A DNA stretch of 64,000 nt from Clostridium porci (GTDB lineage: Bacteria > Bacillota > Clostridia > Lachnospirales > Lachnospiraceae), in contig NZ_VUMD01000011.1 of the NCBI RefSeq assembly GCF_009696375.1, forward strand, positions 81,914-145,913. Reading direction: 5' to 3'. The notes beneath the pieces are model-generated. The model saw only the letters and a program-made list of their open reading frames with translations. It was not told the origin of the DNA and did not search any database. This document shows, in pieces, positions 26,189-35,887 of the stretch; position 1 is the stretch's first letter, and each line of letters begins with the position of its first letter. Both the position numbers and the translations under genes were made by a program.

Positions 26189-27115
26189 ATGAAAGAGAGA
26201 TTAAAAAATATGCCCATTCCTGCGGTTGCAACGATGCTGGGAGCAGCAACCTTAAGCAATATCTATCAGTCCCTGGGTTATGACTGGGTACGCCACCTTA
26301 CTATGTGGGCAGCTACCGTTGTGCTGATTTGCTACATCGGAAAGCTGATTCTTTATCCTGCTGTGGTAAAAAATGAATACAAGAATACCGTGCCTGCCAG
26401 CCTTTATGCAGCTATTACCATGGTTACTATGATACTATGCAGTTATTACAAAGACTGGTTTCCCACAGCGGCAAAATATATTCTCATGGCAGCCGTATGC
26501 ATTCACGCCTTACATATACTGGTATTCCTGTTCAATAATGTATTTCACGGAGTGAATCTGGATACCTTTGTGCCAAGCTGGTTCGTAACCTTTAATGGCA
26601 TTATGGTATCCACGGTAACAGGCGCGGCTATGCTTCCGCCGGTTATGGCTAAGGCGGTTCTGTTCTGGGGACTGGGAATTTATACTGTGACGATACCTTT
26701 TATGGTTTGGAGACTGGCATCCAGAGAGGTTAAGGCTCCTGTATATCATACTCAGGCCATTGTCCTGGCCCCATGCAGTCTGTGCCTTGCAAGCTACCTG
26801 AACCTGGCTGGGGAGCCAAATCAGGCGTTGGTATCAGTTCTGTTTATCTGCGTTCTGGCTTCTCTTTTATTTATAGTAGTGAAGCTGCCCTCTTTTTTTT
26901 CCGTTCCATTCTATCCTGGCTTTGCCGGACTTACCTTCCCTATGGCCATTGGGATCGTGGCTTCCAATAAGGCCGGCGCTTACTTTATGGGAGCTGGCCA
27001 GGAACTGCTTGGAAATGTGATCAAGCAAATTGCAGGCTTCCAGATTTACCTTACCACAGCTATCATCGGCATGGTGCTGATGGGATTCTTAAAAATGCTG
27101 AAGGGAAGTAAATAA
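26189..27115 (+). CDS. TDT-family anion channel/carrier (TehA/Ssu1/SLAC1-like)
   Basis: A 308-residue protein of about ten membrane helices with the TDT fold (IPAVATMLGAATLSNIYQ, FPMAIGIVASNKAG). By family knowledge, members move tellurite (TehA), malate (Mae1), sulfite (Ssu1) or nitrate/chloride (SLAC1). As last gene of a sulfite/nitrate-type reductase operon it probably moves sulfite, nitrate or nitrite; direction is unknown. It begins 12 bases after the flavoprotein. Confidence 0.85.
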   Translation: MKERLKNMPIPAVATMLGAATLSNIYQSLGYDWVRHLTMWAATVVLICYIGKLILYPAVVKNEYKNTVPASLYAAITMVTMILCSYYKDWFPTAAKYILMAAVCIHALHILVFLFNNVFHGVNLDTFVPSWFVTFNGIMVSTVTGAAMLPPVMAKAVLFWGLGIYTVTIPFMVWRLASREVKAPVYHTQAIVLAPCSLCLASYLNLAGEPNQALVSVLFICVLASLLFIVVKLPSFFSVPFYPGFAGLTFPMAIGIVASNKAGAYFMGAGQELLGNVIKQIAGFQIYLTTAIIGMVLMGFLKMLKGSK

Positions 27116-27122
27116 GAGATGC

Positions 27123-27162
27123 TCAAGGCCTCCTGCCGCTTTTGCCGGCAGGGGGCCTTGAT
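27123..27162 (+). terminator. Long GC-rich hairpin ending the asr/molybdoenzyme operon
   Basis: TCAAGGCC (27123-27130) pairs with GGCCTTGA, and inside it CTGCCG pairs with CGGCAG, giving a long stem with one small bulge. No T-run follows, so termination efficiency is uncertain. Confidence 0.6.
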
Positions 27163-27179
27163 CTGTATGTAGCTTCCTC

Positions 27180-27249
27180 TTGACGAATTTCCATTCTCTT
27201 GTTATAGTAATAGCAACAAGTGTTATATTGCTTGTAGAACAAATATAAC
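27180..27249 (+). promoter_or_regulatory. Promoter and dyad operator of the GntR-mcsA-mcsB-clpC operon
   Basis: TTGACG at 27180-27185, 17-base spacer, TATAGT at 27203-27208. Downstream, GTTATAT (27222-27228) and ATATAAC (27243-27249) form a perfect inverted repeat, a likely site for the GntR protein encoded 35 bases later. No CtsR heptad repeat (GGTCAAA-type) is seen. Confidence 0.7.
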
Positions 27250-27284
27250 TTTCAAGCGTTACAGAAACGAAAGATGGTGGAATT

Positions 27285-27695
27285 ATGGTATTAAAGATTG
27301 ATTTCAACAGTGATGAAGCAATCTATATACAGCTGCGTAATCAGATTATTATGGGGATAGCAACGGATATGATACGAGAAGGAGATACTCTGCCCTCCGT
27401 ACGTCAGATGGCTGATTATATTGGTATCAATATGCATACAGTAAATAAAGCATATTCCGTACTGCGCCAGGAGGGCTTTGTAAAGCTGGATCGGCGCAGA
27501 GGCGCTGTGGTAAGCTTGAATTATGATAAAATTCAGGCCGTCAGAGAGCTGAGCCAGAATCTGGATGTAATGCTGGCCTGGGGCATATGCAGGCATATTA
27601 CCAGGGAGGAGGTTCATCAGCTGGTAGATGAGATTTTTGACAGGTATACCAGGGGATGTATGGAAACAGAAGAAAAAGAGGCAGATGAAGGATGA
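27285..27695 (+). CDS. GntR-family regulator (YtrA type) at the head of the clpC operon
   Basis: A 136-residue protein with a GntR winged helix (EAIYIQLRNQIIMGIA, LPSVRQMADYIGINMHTVNKAY) and a short helical tail. In most Firmicutes the gene at this place is ctsR, the dedicated repressor of clp genes; here a different family takes the position. It is 32 bases from mcsA and in the same operon, so it probably represses its own operon through the dyad at 27222. The ribosome binding site is weak. Inducer unknown. Confidence 0.85.
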   Translation: MVLKIDFNSDEAIYIQLRNQIIMGIATDMIREGDTLPSVRQMADYIGINMHTVNKAYSVLRQEGFVKLDRRRGAVVSLNYDKIQAVRELSQNLDVMLAWGICRHITREEVHQLVDEIFDRYTRGCMETEEKEADEG

Positions 27696-27727
27696 CAAAT
27701 TCTATTTAGTAAAAGCGGAGGATTCCT

Positions 27728-28348
27728 ATGTTATGTGAAAATTGTAAGATTCGTGAAGCCAATATCAAATACACGGAGATAATAAACGGTATTAAGACAG
27801 AGCACAACCTTTGCTCCCGCTGTGCCAGAGAGATGGACTTTGGGCAGTATTCTGCCATTCTGGACGGTGAGTTTCCCTTAGGCAAGCTGCTGAGCGGCCT
27901 TTTGGGACTGGAGGATGACGAGGAGGAGACGGATGTAAGAGGACGTGTGGCATGTCCCACCTGCAAAACCAGCTTTGAGGACTTTGTGGAAAACAGCCGT
28001 TTTGGCTGTCCGGACTGTTACGGTGTTTTTGATCTGTTTATCAGCGACAAGATGAAGCAGCTTCAGGGGAGCGAAAGCCATAAGGGCAAGCATCCCAAAT
28101 TCAGCAGCGCCTTTGAAAAGAGGCATCCTGATGCTGCCGGAGAGTCTCAAGGCAAAGAAGTGTCAGAGGGACCGTCAGGTGAGGAAGCCTGCGGCGGACA
28201 GAATTCCCAGAGGGCCCGATCCAACCGCCGGATTCGGGAGCTGGAAGGTAAGCTTAAGGAGGCGGTAGCCAGGGAAGATTATGAGGAGGCGGCTTCTTTA
28301 AGAGATCAGATTAAGGAATTGAAGAAGGAGGCCGGCATCAATGAATAA
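27728..28348 (+). CDS. mcsA: McsA, zinc-binding activator of arginine kinase McsB
   Basis: A 206-residue protein with paired CxxC motifs (MLCENC, CSRC, CPTC, CPDC) that bind zinc, a Lys/Ser-rich middle, and a C-terminal UVR domain (LEGKLKEAVAREDYEEAASL). In Bacillus McsA activates McsB and links it to ClpC. It overlaps mcsB by eight bases. The middle is longer and of lower complexity than in Bacillus. Confidence 0.88.
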   Translation: MLCENCKIREANIKYTEIINGIKTEHNLCSRCAREMDFGQYSAILDGEFPLGKLLSGLLGLEDDEEETDVRGRVACPTCKTSFEDFVENSRFGCPDCYGVFDLFISDKMKQLQGSESHKGKHPKFSSAFEKRHPDAAGESQGKEVSEGPSGEEACGGQNSQRARSNRRIRELEGKLKEAVAREDYEEAASLRDQIKELKKEAGINE

Positions 28349-29381
28349 ATGGTTCGAGCGCATGGATAGCAAAAGTTCCAATATAGTTTACAGCCGAATC
28401 CGCCTGGCCAGAAACTGGGATGAGTACGCCTTTCCCTCCAAAATGACAAAGGTTCAATGCAAGGAGATGGTCGGACGTTTGCAGGAAGGGCTTAAGAGCA
28501 TCGGAGAGCTGGATGGAAGGGAGTATCAGTACAGGCAGTTGGATACAGCTCAGGAAATGGAGAAAAGGGCTCTGAGGGAGCGGAGGATTCTGAATCTGGC
28601 AGCTGTGAATAAAAAGGAGCCGGCAGGCCTTTTTATGTCGGAGGATGAGGGAAGCAGCCTGGTTCTTGGCGGGGACGACCATATCAGGATACAGCAGATT
28701 GGAGCGGGGCTGTGCCTGGATGAGCTTTGGCAGCAGGCAGATGCTATGGATGATTATGTGAATGAACGTTTTTCCTATGCTTTTGATGATAAATACGGCT
28801 ATCTGACCTCCTTCCCCACCAATGTCGGAACCGGCCTGAGGGCCTGTGTGGTGCTCCACCTGCCTACCTTATCCCAAGTCAGAAAGTTTCAGAGCATTGT
28901 AGGAGATATGAGCCGCTTTGGAACTGCCATCCGCGGCCTTTATGGGGAGGGAAGCGATAATTACGGCAGCCTTTACGAGATATCCAATCAGAGGACGCTG
29001 GGACAATCTGAGAAGGAAATTGTGGAGCTGGTTACAAAGGCGGCGGCCCAGCTGAATAACCAGGAGCTGAGGGTGCGCAGCGCGTCGCTTAACACGCAGC
29101 GTCTGGAACGCGAGGATGAGGCGTATAAATCCTACGGAGTATTGAAGTATGCAAGAAAAATAGCAGAGAAGGATGCCAGAATCTTCCTTTCCCAGCTTAT
29201 GGCAGGGGAGGAGGACGGCCTTTTGAAATTTGATAAGAAATGCTCCCTTTACAGTCTGATTATAGGAATCAAACCGGCCAATCTGAATCTGTGGTTTAAA
29301 CGGCCGCTGGACAAGGGAGAGCTGGACGCTGTAAGGGCCGCTTACATCAGGCAGAATCTGCCTGAGATAGCGGGAGCGTAA
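28341..29381 (+). CDS. mcsB: Protein arginine kinase McsB
   Basis: A 346-residue phosphagen-kinase-fold enzyme that phosphorylates arginines to mark proteins for ClpCP. ATP-binding arginines appear in YSRIRLARN and RGLYGEGSDNYGSLYEISNQ. The conserved loop usually written CPTNVGTG reads FPTNVGTGLRAC here, so the family cysteine is phenylalanine (one base from TGC to TTC). All other blocks are intact and length is normal, so activity may be altered rather than lost. Confidence 0.92.
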   Translation: MNKWFERMDSKSSNIVYSRIRLARNWDEYAFPSKMTKVQCKEMVGRLQEGLKSIGELDGREYQYRQLDTAQEMEKRALRERRILNLAAVNKKEPAGLFMSEDEGSSLVLGGDDHIRIQQIGAGLCLDELWQQADAMDDYVNERFSYAFDDKYGYLTSFPTNVGTGLRACVVLHLPTLSQVRKFQSIVGDMSRFGTAIRGLYGEGSDNYGSLYEISNQRTLGQSEKEIVELVTKAAAQLNNQELRVRSASLNTQRLEREDEAYKSYGVLKYARKIAEKDARIFLSQLMAGEEDGLLKFDKKCSLYSLIIGIKPANLNLWFKRPLDKGELDAVRAAYIRQNLPEIAGA

Positions 29382-29405
29382 TACTTATAAGGAGGACAAT
29401 GCAAT

Positions 29406-31985
29406 ATGATGGAACGATATACACCACAGGCTCAGGAAGCACTGGGACTGGCAGTAGGGGTGGCAGAGACCTTAAACCATGGATATGTGGGGACGGAGCA
29501 TCTGCTTATCGGACTATTGCAGGAGGGAACCGGCGTGGCAGCCAAGGTGCTGGAGGAAAACGGCGTGGAGGAGGACAGGGTTATGGAGCTGGTAAGCCAG
29601 CTTATCGCGCCGAATCCTGCGGTACAGACGGCAGACCGGGCTGCCTATACGCCAAGGGCGCGCCGGGTGATAGAGAACAGCTACCGGGAGGCTGTCCGCT
29701 TTAAAGCGGTTCAGATAGGGACCGAACACATTTTAATCGCTATATTGAGGGAAGGGGACTGCGTGGCAAGCCGTCTTTTAAATACTATAGGCGTCAATAT
29801 ACAGAAGCTCTACATCGATCTTCTGGCAGCTATGGGTGAGGATGCGCCGGCTGTGAAGGAGGAGCTTCAGGGAGGAAAAGCAGGCAGGAGGGGCAATGCC
29901 ACTCCTACGCTGGACAGCTACAGCCGTAATCTGACCCAGATGGCGGCAGAGGGCCGTCTGGACCCGGTTATCGGCCGTGAACAGGAGATTCAGCGGCTAA
30001 TCCAGATTCTCAGCCGCCGGACGAAGAATAATCCCTGCCTTATGGGAGAGCCGGGCGTGGGTAAAACAGCCGTAGTGGAGGGACTCGCCCAGATGATAGC
30101 AGCGGGAAATGTTCCTGAAACCATTGCTGATAAGCGTGTGATGACCCTGGATCTGTCTGGAATGGTGGCAGGTTCCAAGTACAGAGGTGAATTTGAGGAA
30201 CGGATTAAGAAGGTGATTGCCGAGGTGGCCGGCTCAGGAGATGTGCTGCTGTTTATTGATGAAATTCATACAATCATCGGAGCCGGGGGAGCAGAGGGAG
30301 CTTTGGATGCTTCCAATATTTTAAAGCCGTCTCTTGCAAGAGGGGAGCTGCAGCTGATCGGCGCCACCACCATCAATGAGTACCGCAAATACATTGAAAA
30401 GGATTCCGCCCTGGAGCGCCGCTTCCAGCCTGTGGTTGTGGATGAGCCTTCCGAGGAGGAATCGATAGCGATTCTTAAGGGCTTGAGAAGCCGTTATGAG
30501 GAGCACCATAAGGTAGAGATTACCGACGATGCCTTAGAAGCTGCTGTGAAGCTGTCCAGCCGCTATATCAATGATCGGTTCCTTCCAGATAAGGCTATTG
30601 ATCTGATTGACGAGGCTTCCTCCCGGATCAGGCTGATGAATTATACCAAGCCCTCAAAGCTTAAGGACTATGAAGCGCAGATAGAGGAGCTAGAGGGCCA
30701 GAAGGAGGAGGCTATCAAGAAGGAGGCATATGAGAAGGCGGGAGAGTTGAAAAAGAAGCAGGAGAAGCTTCGGGAGAGGATAAACCAGACATTGGAGAAA
30801 TGGCAAAAGGAGAGAGATTTAAGAAAGCTGGTAGTCAGTGAGAATGAAATTGCCGATGTAGTATCGGGATGGACTAAAATTCCGGTGAAGAAGCTGGCGG
30901 AGGAGGAATCGGAGCGGCTCAGGAATCTGGAGCATATCCTCCACCAGCGTGTGGTGGGGCAGGAGGAAGCTGTAAATGCCATTGCGAAGGCGATTCGCAG
31001 AGGCAGAGTAGGGCTTAAGGATCCTAAGCGCCCCATTGGTTCGTTCCTGTTTTTAGGTCCTACGGGAGTGGGTAAGACGGAGTTGTCCAAGGCTCTTGCA
31101 GAGGCTATGTTTGGTACGGAAAACGCCTTAATTCGGGTTGATATGTCCGAATATATGGAAAAGCACAGCGTATCTAAGATGATTGGCTCACCGCCAGGCT
31201 ATGTAGGATATGACGAGGGAGGCCAGCTAAGCGAGAAGGTTCGCAGAAATCCTTATTCCGTAATCCTTTTTGATGAGATAGAGAAGGCACATCCCGATGT
31301 GTTTAACATTTTCCTTCAGGTACTGGACGACGGCCATATTACAGACGCTCAGGGGCGTAAGATTGATTTTAAGAATACGATCATAATCATGACCTCCAAT
31401 GCAGGCGCTCAGAATATTATCGCTCCCAAGCGTCTGGGCTTTGGTGTGGTAAGTGATGCCAAGGCAGATTATAATTTCATGAAGGAACGGGTGATGGATG
31501 AGGTTAAGCATCTTTTTAAACCGGAGTTCTTAAACCGTATTGATGAGGTGATTGTATTTCATCAGCTTAACAGGGAGCATATTAAGGGAATTGCGGATAT
31601 TATGGTGGGAACCATCGCCAATCGGTGCAGAACCCAGTTGGGTATCGCTTTGACTGTGACGGATGAGGCAAAGGATTATCTGATTGATAAGGGATATGAT
31701 GAGAAATATGGAGCAAGGCCTCTAAGAAGAACCATTCAGAATCTGGTAGAAGACAGGATGGCTGAGGAAATGCTGGAGAACCGTATCAAAGCAGGTGTTT
31801 CTGTAGAAGTGGGCCTTGACGGTGAGAAGCTAGCGTTTCATGTGAGGGGGAAGAAAAGCCCCAGGACAGGGGGAGCCGGCTCCAAAAAGACAGGCGAAAG
31901 TGCAAGCGGAAATATTAGGAAACCGTCCAGGGTAAAAACAGAAGGTAAAAGGAAGATGGAAGCCGGAACAAGAAAGAGTGAATGA
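29406..31985 (+). CDS. clpC: ClpC, AAA+ unfoldase
   Basis: An 859-residue Hsp100 protein: double Clp_N repeat (residues 1-145), first AAA module with [13 protein letters not shown], a middle coiled-coil/UVR region (~410-470) that binds McsB/MecA-type adaptors, second AAA module with GPTGVGKTE, and a C-terminal domain. An unusual basic Lys/Gly/Ser-rich tail of about 45 residues follows the normal end. It works with ClpP on arginine-phosphorylated substrates. It ends the stress operon. It could in principle also remodel other assemblies, but nothing here links it directly to the injection locus. Confidence 0.95.
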   Translation: MMERYTPQAQEALGLAVGVAETLNHGYVGTEHLLIGLLQEGTGVAAKVLEENGVEEDRVMELVSQLIAPNPAVQTADRAAYTPRARRVIENSYREAVRFKAVQIGTEHILIAILREGDCVASRLLNTIGVNIQKLYIDLLAAMGEDAPAVKEELQGGKAGRRGNATPTLDSYSRNLTQMAAEGRLDPVIGREQEIQRLIQILSRRTKNNPCLMGEPGVGKTAVVEGLAQMIAAGNVPETIADKRVMTLDLSGMVAGSKYRGEFEERIKKVIAEVAGSGDVLLFIDEIHTIIGAGGAEGALDASNILKPSLARGELQLIGATTINEYRKYIEKDSALERRFQPVVVDEPSEEESIAILKGLRSRYEEHHKVEITDDALEAAVKLSSRYINDRFLPDKAIDLIDEASSRIRLMNYTKPSKLKDYEAQIEELEGQKEEAIKKEAYEKAGELKKKQEKLRERINQTLEKWQKERDLRKLVVSENEIADVVSGWTKIPVKKLAEEESERLRNLEHILHQRVVGQEEAVNAIAKAIRRGRVGLKDPKRPIGSFLFLGPTGVGKTELSKALAEAMFGTENALIRVDMSEYMEKHSVSKMIGSPPGYVGYDEGGQLSEKVRRNPYSVILFDEIEKAHPDVFNIFLQVLDDGHITDAQGRKIDFKNTIIIMTSNAGAQNIIAPKRLGFGVVSDAKADYNFMKERVMDEVKHLFKPEFLNRIDEVIVFHQLNREHIKGIADIMVGTIANRCRTQLGIALTVTDEAKDYLIDKGYDEKYGARPLRRTIQNLVEDRMAEEMLENRIKAGVSVEVGLDGEKLAFHVRGKKSPRTGGAGSKKTGESASGNIRKPSRVKTEGKRKMEAGTRKSE

Positions 31986-32173
31986 AAATCGAACAAATTT
32001 TAACTGGTCATTTAGCGGGTCATGTTGTATAATTTTCATGAAAGGCAAATTGAATGTAGCCAGTCAAGCCGATCCGGGCAATCAGACAAAGCGGTAGCCG
32101 GGCTACTGTGTTAATCTGATGTGAAATGCGAATTCAGAATAGGGATTGGAATAATCAGCAGGAGGATAAAAAA

Positions 32174-32590
32174 ATGCCGGTCATTGAGGAGTTAATCTGC
32201 ATTGAGCAGGATGGTACGATTAGTTTTGGCAATTATAAGTTAGGTCAGAAGGCCAAGAAGTCCGATTTTGAATATCAGGGGGATATATACAAGGTTAAGA
32301 CCTATAACGAGATTACCAAGCTGGAGCGCAACGACATGTTCGTGTATGAGTCGGTACCGGGTACTGCGGCAGAGCATTTTAAGGTTACAAATGCAGGCGT
32401 GGAATTTTCTGTGGAAGGCAGTCAGGATGCGCAGATTACCGTTCAGTTGGAAGAGGATACCGATTATGAGGTCTATGTAAATAATGTAGCTGCGGGCAAT
32501 ATGAAAACCAATATGAGCGGTAAGCTCAGTGTAAGCGTGGAGCTGGAGGAAGGCGTAGCCGTTCAAGTCAGGGCAGTAAAAAGAATTTAG
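32174..32590 (+). CDS. Conserved hypothetical, small beta-rich protein
   Basis: A 138-residue protein with start MPVIEELICIEQDG behind AGGAGGATAA; the longer frame to 32126 has no ribosome binding site. The N-terminal part (TISFGNYKLGQKAK) looks like a short SH3-like strand set, the C-terminal part (residues ~85-138) like a small beta sandwich. Similar proteins in Lachnospiraceae are sometimes labelled endosialidase without proof. No signal peptide. Function unknown. Confidence 0.75.
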   Translation: MPVIEELICIEQDGTISFGNYKLGQKAKKSDFEYQGDIYKVKTYNEITKLERNDMFVYESVPGTAAEHFKVTNAGVEFSVEGSQDAQITVQLEEDTDYEVYVNNVAAGNMKTNMSGKLSVSVELEEGVAVQVRAVKRI

Positions 32591-32594
32591 TTTA

Positions 32595-32690
32595 AAGGAG
32601 CTGCTGCAAAACAGCTCCTTACGGGAAAGCTACACAAAAGCACGGTTCCAGTCACTATAAAAGTCACTTGGAACCGTGTTCTTTTGTTTG
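32595..32690 (+). terminator. Two tandem hairpins before radA
   Basis: AAGGAGCTG/CAGCTCCTT (32595-32603, 32612-32620) is followed by CACGGTTCCA/TGGAACCGTG (32641-32650, 32669-32678), which is followed by TTCTTTTG. The second is the better terminator. Confidence 0.75.
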
Positions 32691-32803
32691 TGAAGCTGAT
32701 TTTTAAGCTGTTATAGCATTTTTATTGTACAACATACTCTTTTGTGGTTACGCCGGGGAACTGTTAAAGGGACAATGACATAAAGGAGTTCAGGGAGGAT
32801 AAC

Positions 32804-34204
32804 ATGGCGAAGGCAAAAACAACTGCATTTTTCTGCAAGGAGTGCGGATACGAATCAGCTAAATGGATGGGACAGTGCCCTGGCTGCAGAGCCTGGAACT
32901 CAATGGTGGAGGAGCCTGTTACAAAGGCAGCTAAGACGGTTGGAATGGGCCGAATGAGTTTGGGCGGGCAGGCCGGTCTGGGAACTGCTGGATTAGGTAT
33001 TCAGGCAAAACCGGCCCGTTTGTCGGAGATTGATATAGAGGAGCAAGATCGGGTTTCTACTGGCTTTAAGGAACTGGACCGTGTGCTGGGAGATGGTATT
33101 GTAGCCGGTTCCCTGGTGCTGGTAGGAGGCGATCCTGGCATCGGAAAGTCTACCCTTCTTCTTCAGGTGTGCAGAAATCTTGCAAATGCAGGGCAGAAGG
33201 TGCTTTATATATCAGGTGAGGAATCCTTAAAACAGATTAAAATGCGCGCGAACCGTATCGGCACTGTAGAGGGAGATTTAAAATTTCTCTGTGAGACAAG
33301 CCTGGAGCGGATTGAAGGAGCGATTGATATGGAAAGGCCCCAGATAGCGGTCATTGACTCCATTCAAACCATGTACCGGGAAGAAATAAGCTCTGCTCCC
33401 GGAAGCGTGAGCCAGGTGCGGGAGTCAACTGGAATCTTGATGCAGATTGCTAAGAGCCGAGGGATTGCCATCTTTGTGGTAGGCCATGTGACAAAGGAGG
33501 GAGTGGTAGCCGGTCCCAGAGTGCTGGAGCATATGGTGGACACGGTTCTTTATTTTGAAGGGGACAGAAATGCCTCCTACCGGATTTTAAGAAGCGTAAA
33601 GAACCGTTTCGGCTCTACCAATGAGATCGGGGTATTTGAGATGAGGGAGCAGGGACTGGTGGAGGTGGAGAATCCTTCCGAGTACATGCTGGATGGCAGG
33701 CCGGAACAGGCCTCTGGCGCTGTGGTATCCTGTTCGTTAGAGGGAACCAGACCGATCCTTTTGGAGGTTCAGGCCTTGGTGGCTGAGACGAACTTCGGCA
33801 TGCCCCGCCGTACGGCCGCAGGAACCGATTATAACCGTGTGAATCTGTTGATGGCAGTGCTGGAGAAACGGTGCCGCTACGAGATGTCCCGCTTTGATGC
33901 TTATGTGAATATTGCGGGGGGGATGAAGATGAATGAGCCGGCGTTGGATTTGGCTATTGTGATGGCTCTTATGTCCAGCTACAAGGATCGTCCTGTGAAC
34001 CCAAAGATGATGGTATTTGGAGAGGTTGGACTTTCAGGAGAGGTTCGTGCGGTATCCCAGGCTGACCAGAGGGTAAGCGAAGGGCTGAAACTGGGCTTTT
34101 CCACCTGTGTTCTGCCTAAGGTTTCCAGGGACAAGATGAAAGGAGTAAACGGGATGGAGCTCATAGGAGTCTCCAATGTCAGGGAAGCCATTGGCCTATT
34201 GTGA
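32804..34204 (+). CDS. radA: DNA repair protein RadA (Sms)
   Basis: A 466-residue protein: C4 zinc finger (FFCKECGYES, GQCPGCRAWN), RecA-like ATPase with Walker A GGDPGIGKST, the RadA-specific motif KNRFGSTNE, and a C-terminal Lon-protease-like domain (VGLSGEVRAV). It is a hexameric branch-migration helicase in recombination repair. The start follows GGGAGGATAAC. Standing alone between terminator and element debris, it marks the edge of the conserved core. Confidence 0.95.
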   Translation: MAKAKTTAFFCKECGYESAKWMGQCPGCRAWNSMVEEPVTKAAKTVGMGRMSLGGQAGLGTAGLGIQAKPARLSEIDIEEQDRVSTGFKELDRVLGDGIVAGSLVLVGGDPGIGKSTLLLQVCRNLANAGQKVLYISGEESLKQIKMRANRIGTVEGDLKFLCETSLERIEGAIDMERPQIAVIDSIQTMYREEISSAPGSVSQVRESTGILMQIAKSRGIAIFVVGHVTKEGVVAGPRVLEHMVDTVLYFEGDRNASYRILRSVKNRFGSTNEIGVFEMREQGLVEVENPSEYMLDGRPEQASGAVVSCSLEGTRPILLEVQALVAETNFGMPRRTAAGTDYNRVNLLMAVLEKRCRYEMSRFDAYVNIAGGMKMNEPALDLAIVMALMSSYKDRPVNPKMMVFGEVGLSGEVRAVSQADQRVSEGLKLGFSTCVLPKVSRDKMKGVNGMELIGVSNVREAIGLL

Positions 34205-34258
34205 TCAGGTACAAGAAGACTCTGAATTGCTTTTTCAGACACGATTGCTTTAGCAAAT

Positions 34259-34516
34259 ATGCTGCAATCCGTTCACCGCAATTCACCCGGAGCTGTGCCT
34301 TGGGATCGGCATTGCGACGTTTCTGTTGCTGTTGCGGCTCAAAATACCTGTGTCGGTTTCTGTCTTGTGGGCGGGCTGTTCACGCTGATCTACGCAGCGG
34401 TGTTCGGACTGCTGGCCTACTTCATTACAGAGCATGATCCCGTTTGGGGCTGGGTGATCTTCGGACTGGTATTCCTTGTCGCCGGTACGCTGCACCTACG
34501 CGCACAGGATAGCTGA
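34259..34516 (+). pseudogene. Fragment of a small membrane protein
   Basis: An 85-residue frame whose last ~55 residues form two membrane helices (FCLVGGLFTLIYAAVFGLLAY, WGWVIFGLVFLVAGTL). The first 30 residues look like noise, and there is no ribosome binding site. Higher GC than radA. Probably a 5'-truncated gene brought in with the ICE debris. Confidence 0.4.
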
Positions 34517-34537
34517 AACACAGCGCGAGATCACGCC

Positions 34538-34670
34538 TTAGAGCGCCCGTATGCCCGTCGGGGTCACGCTGGTCATCCTGCCATTCTCGGCCTTGACTGC
34601 TGCGGCAAGAGCAGACAGCGAAATCACCTCGCCGCGTTTTGCCTTTTCTTCCAGCTCGCCCACAGACGGG
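34538..34670 (-). pseudogene. 3' fragment of a conjugative-element gene (DUF4316-like)
   Basis: The minus strand encodes GELEEKAKRGEVISLSALAA and then AVKAENGRMTSV to a stop at 34538. I recall this sequence type from Tn1549-family ICE proteins (DUF4316/DUF3849 group). Only about 44 residues remain and no start is present. Confidence 0.5.
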
Positions 34671-34710
34671 GGGTATTGATTTGTCCGTCGATCATTTATC
34701 AGAACAAACC

Positions 34711-35195
34711 CATTATGAGAAGATAAAAAAGTCTATTCCATATGGGTATGTGCCAACCCGCCAAAGTATCGAGAGAATACGATTAACCGATATTTCATTC
34801 AGGAAGAAAATCTGGTGGGGGATGTGGTTGAAGCAAAAGAAAACTATGATTTATTTACAGCGGTAATTATCTGTCTGGGACATTCCGGGGATGATAAATA
34901 TGCCGGGATACTGAAATTGTTGGATGTGCTTCTTTCTTCGGAGACAGAGCCGGAGGAGAAAAAGAAAATTCTTCAGGATGATTTCCATATTAAAATGACA
35001 AAGACATTGGAAAGTGAGGTGCAGACCATGTGTAATCTGAGTAAAGGCGTAGAAGAAAAAGGAATTGAGATTGGTACGTTAAGAGCGATACAGAATTTAA
35101 TGGAAACATTAAAATTGACAGCGGAGCAGGCAATGGCGGCATTGAAAGTTCCGGATTCTGAACAGGAAAAATATGCAGGTATGCTGAAAAAATAG
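34711..35195 (+). pseudogene. Rpn-family PD-(D/E)XK nuclease, 5'-truncated and frameshifted
   Basis: The C-terminal half of a recombination-promoting nuclease/transposase-like protein: HYEKIKK in one frame, then after a one-base shift KVYSIWVCANPPKYRENTIN, VGDVVEAKENYDLFTAVIIC and a helical tail (LTAEQAMAALKVP) to the stop at 35195. The catalytic N-terminal part is missing and the upstream junction meets the ICE fragment. Rpn proteins move with mobile DNA and are often decayed. Confidence 0.75.
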
Positions 35196-35246
35196 AAGCA
35201 AGATAATTCTAAGGTTATGTATATGAGCTTCGGTAAAATGCAGTAA

Positions 35247-35278
35247 ATCCCCGGCTGAAATAGAATACCGCCGGGGAT
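35247..35278 (+). terminator. 9-bp hairpin after Rpn remnant
   Basis: ATCCCCGGC (35247-35255) pairs with GCCGGGGAT (35270-35278) over 14 bases; no T-run. Confidence 0.4.
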
Positions 35279-35396
35279 GTCTGTATGGAGGGCGAAGATG
35301 GAGGATAAAACAGATAAAAGCTACAGGATCATGTATGGGGTTATGAACCGGCTGGATGAAATTTTGTGTTCTTATCAGGGATATGGCCATTAGTCT

Positions 35397-35853
35397 GTGT
35401 ATGTTGATATGAATTCCCTTGCGCTTTTTGCCAGACTTCTTGTAGATGGTCTGATAAAAGCACAGCCATATTATTATGGGTATGATGCGGAGATTAACAA
35501 TGACGAAGAGGCTGTTGCTATTTACAGAGAACTTGCACCGCAGACAAGGTGGAGAGCAGGCCGCCATACACAGATCGAACCGATCCGGATGAACGCCTTA
35601 AAGCAGTCTGATGCGATGGGCATACCCATATATGATGGTTATATTTATTATCCGGATACTACTTTTCCCAATGATAGCTGTCTGAAATATGATAATCTGG
35701 TAATAGACGTAAGCATCAGATAAACGCAAGTCTGTTCCTTTTGATGTTAGCCACTTGAACTATGTTCCGATTGTAGATTCTGCGGAAATAAAAACATCCG
35801 TAAAAGGGCGTATTGAGAATATTCTTGAACAGGCTCGAAACGGGGAAATATAA
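35397..35853 (+). pseudogene. Unknown gene remnant, two frames
   Basis: A 108-residue frame (YVDMNSLALFARLLVDGLIK, EPIRMNALKQSDAMGIPI, DNLVIDVSIR) stops at 35723. A second frame continues with plausible protein (FDVSHLNYVPIVDSAEIKTS, VKGRIENILEQARNGEI) to a stop at 35853. This suggests a frameshifted gene. No family recognised. It lies in the decayed segment between radA and tRNA-Trp. Confidence 0.35.
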
Positions 35854-35887
35854 ATATCCAGACAGTCTGCATTAACTATTCAGTCAA

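Noticed and set aside
29406..31985. ClpC as the ClpV of the injection locus
   Set aside because: It belongs to the mcsA-mcsB-clpC stress operon, 11 kb away, with the usual ClpC middle domain; no sequence reason to link it.
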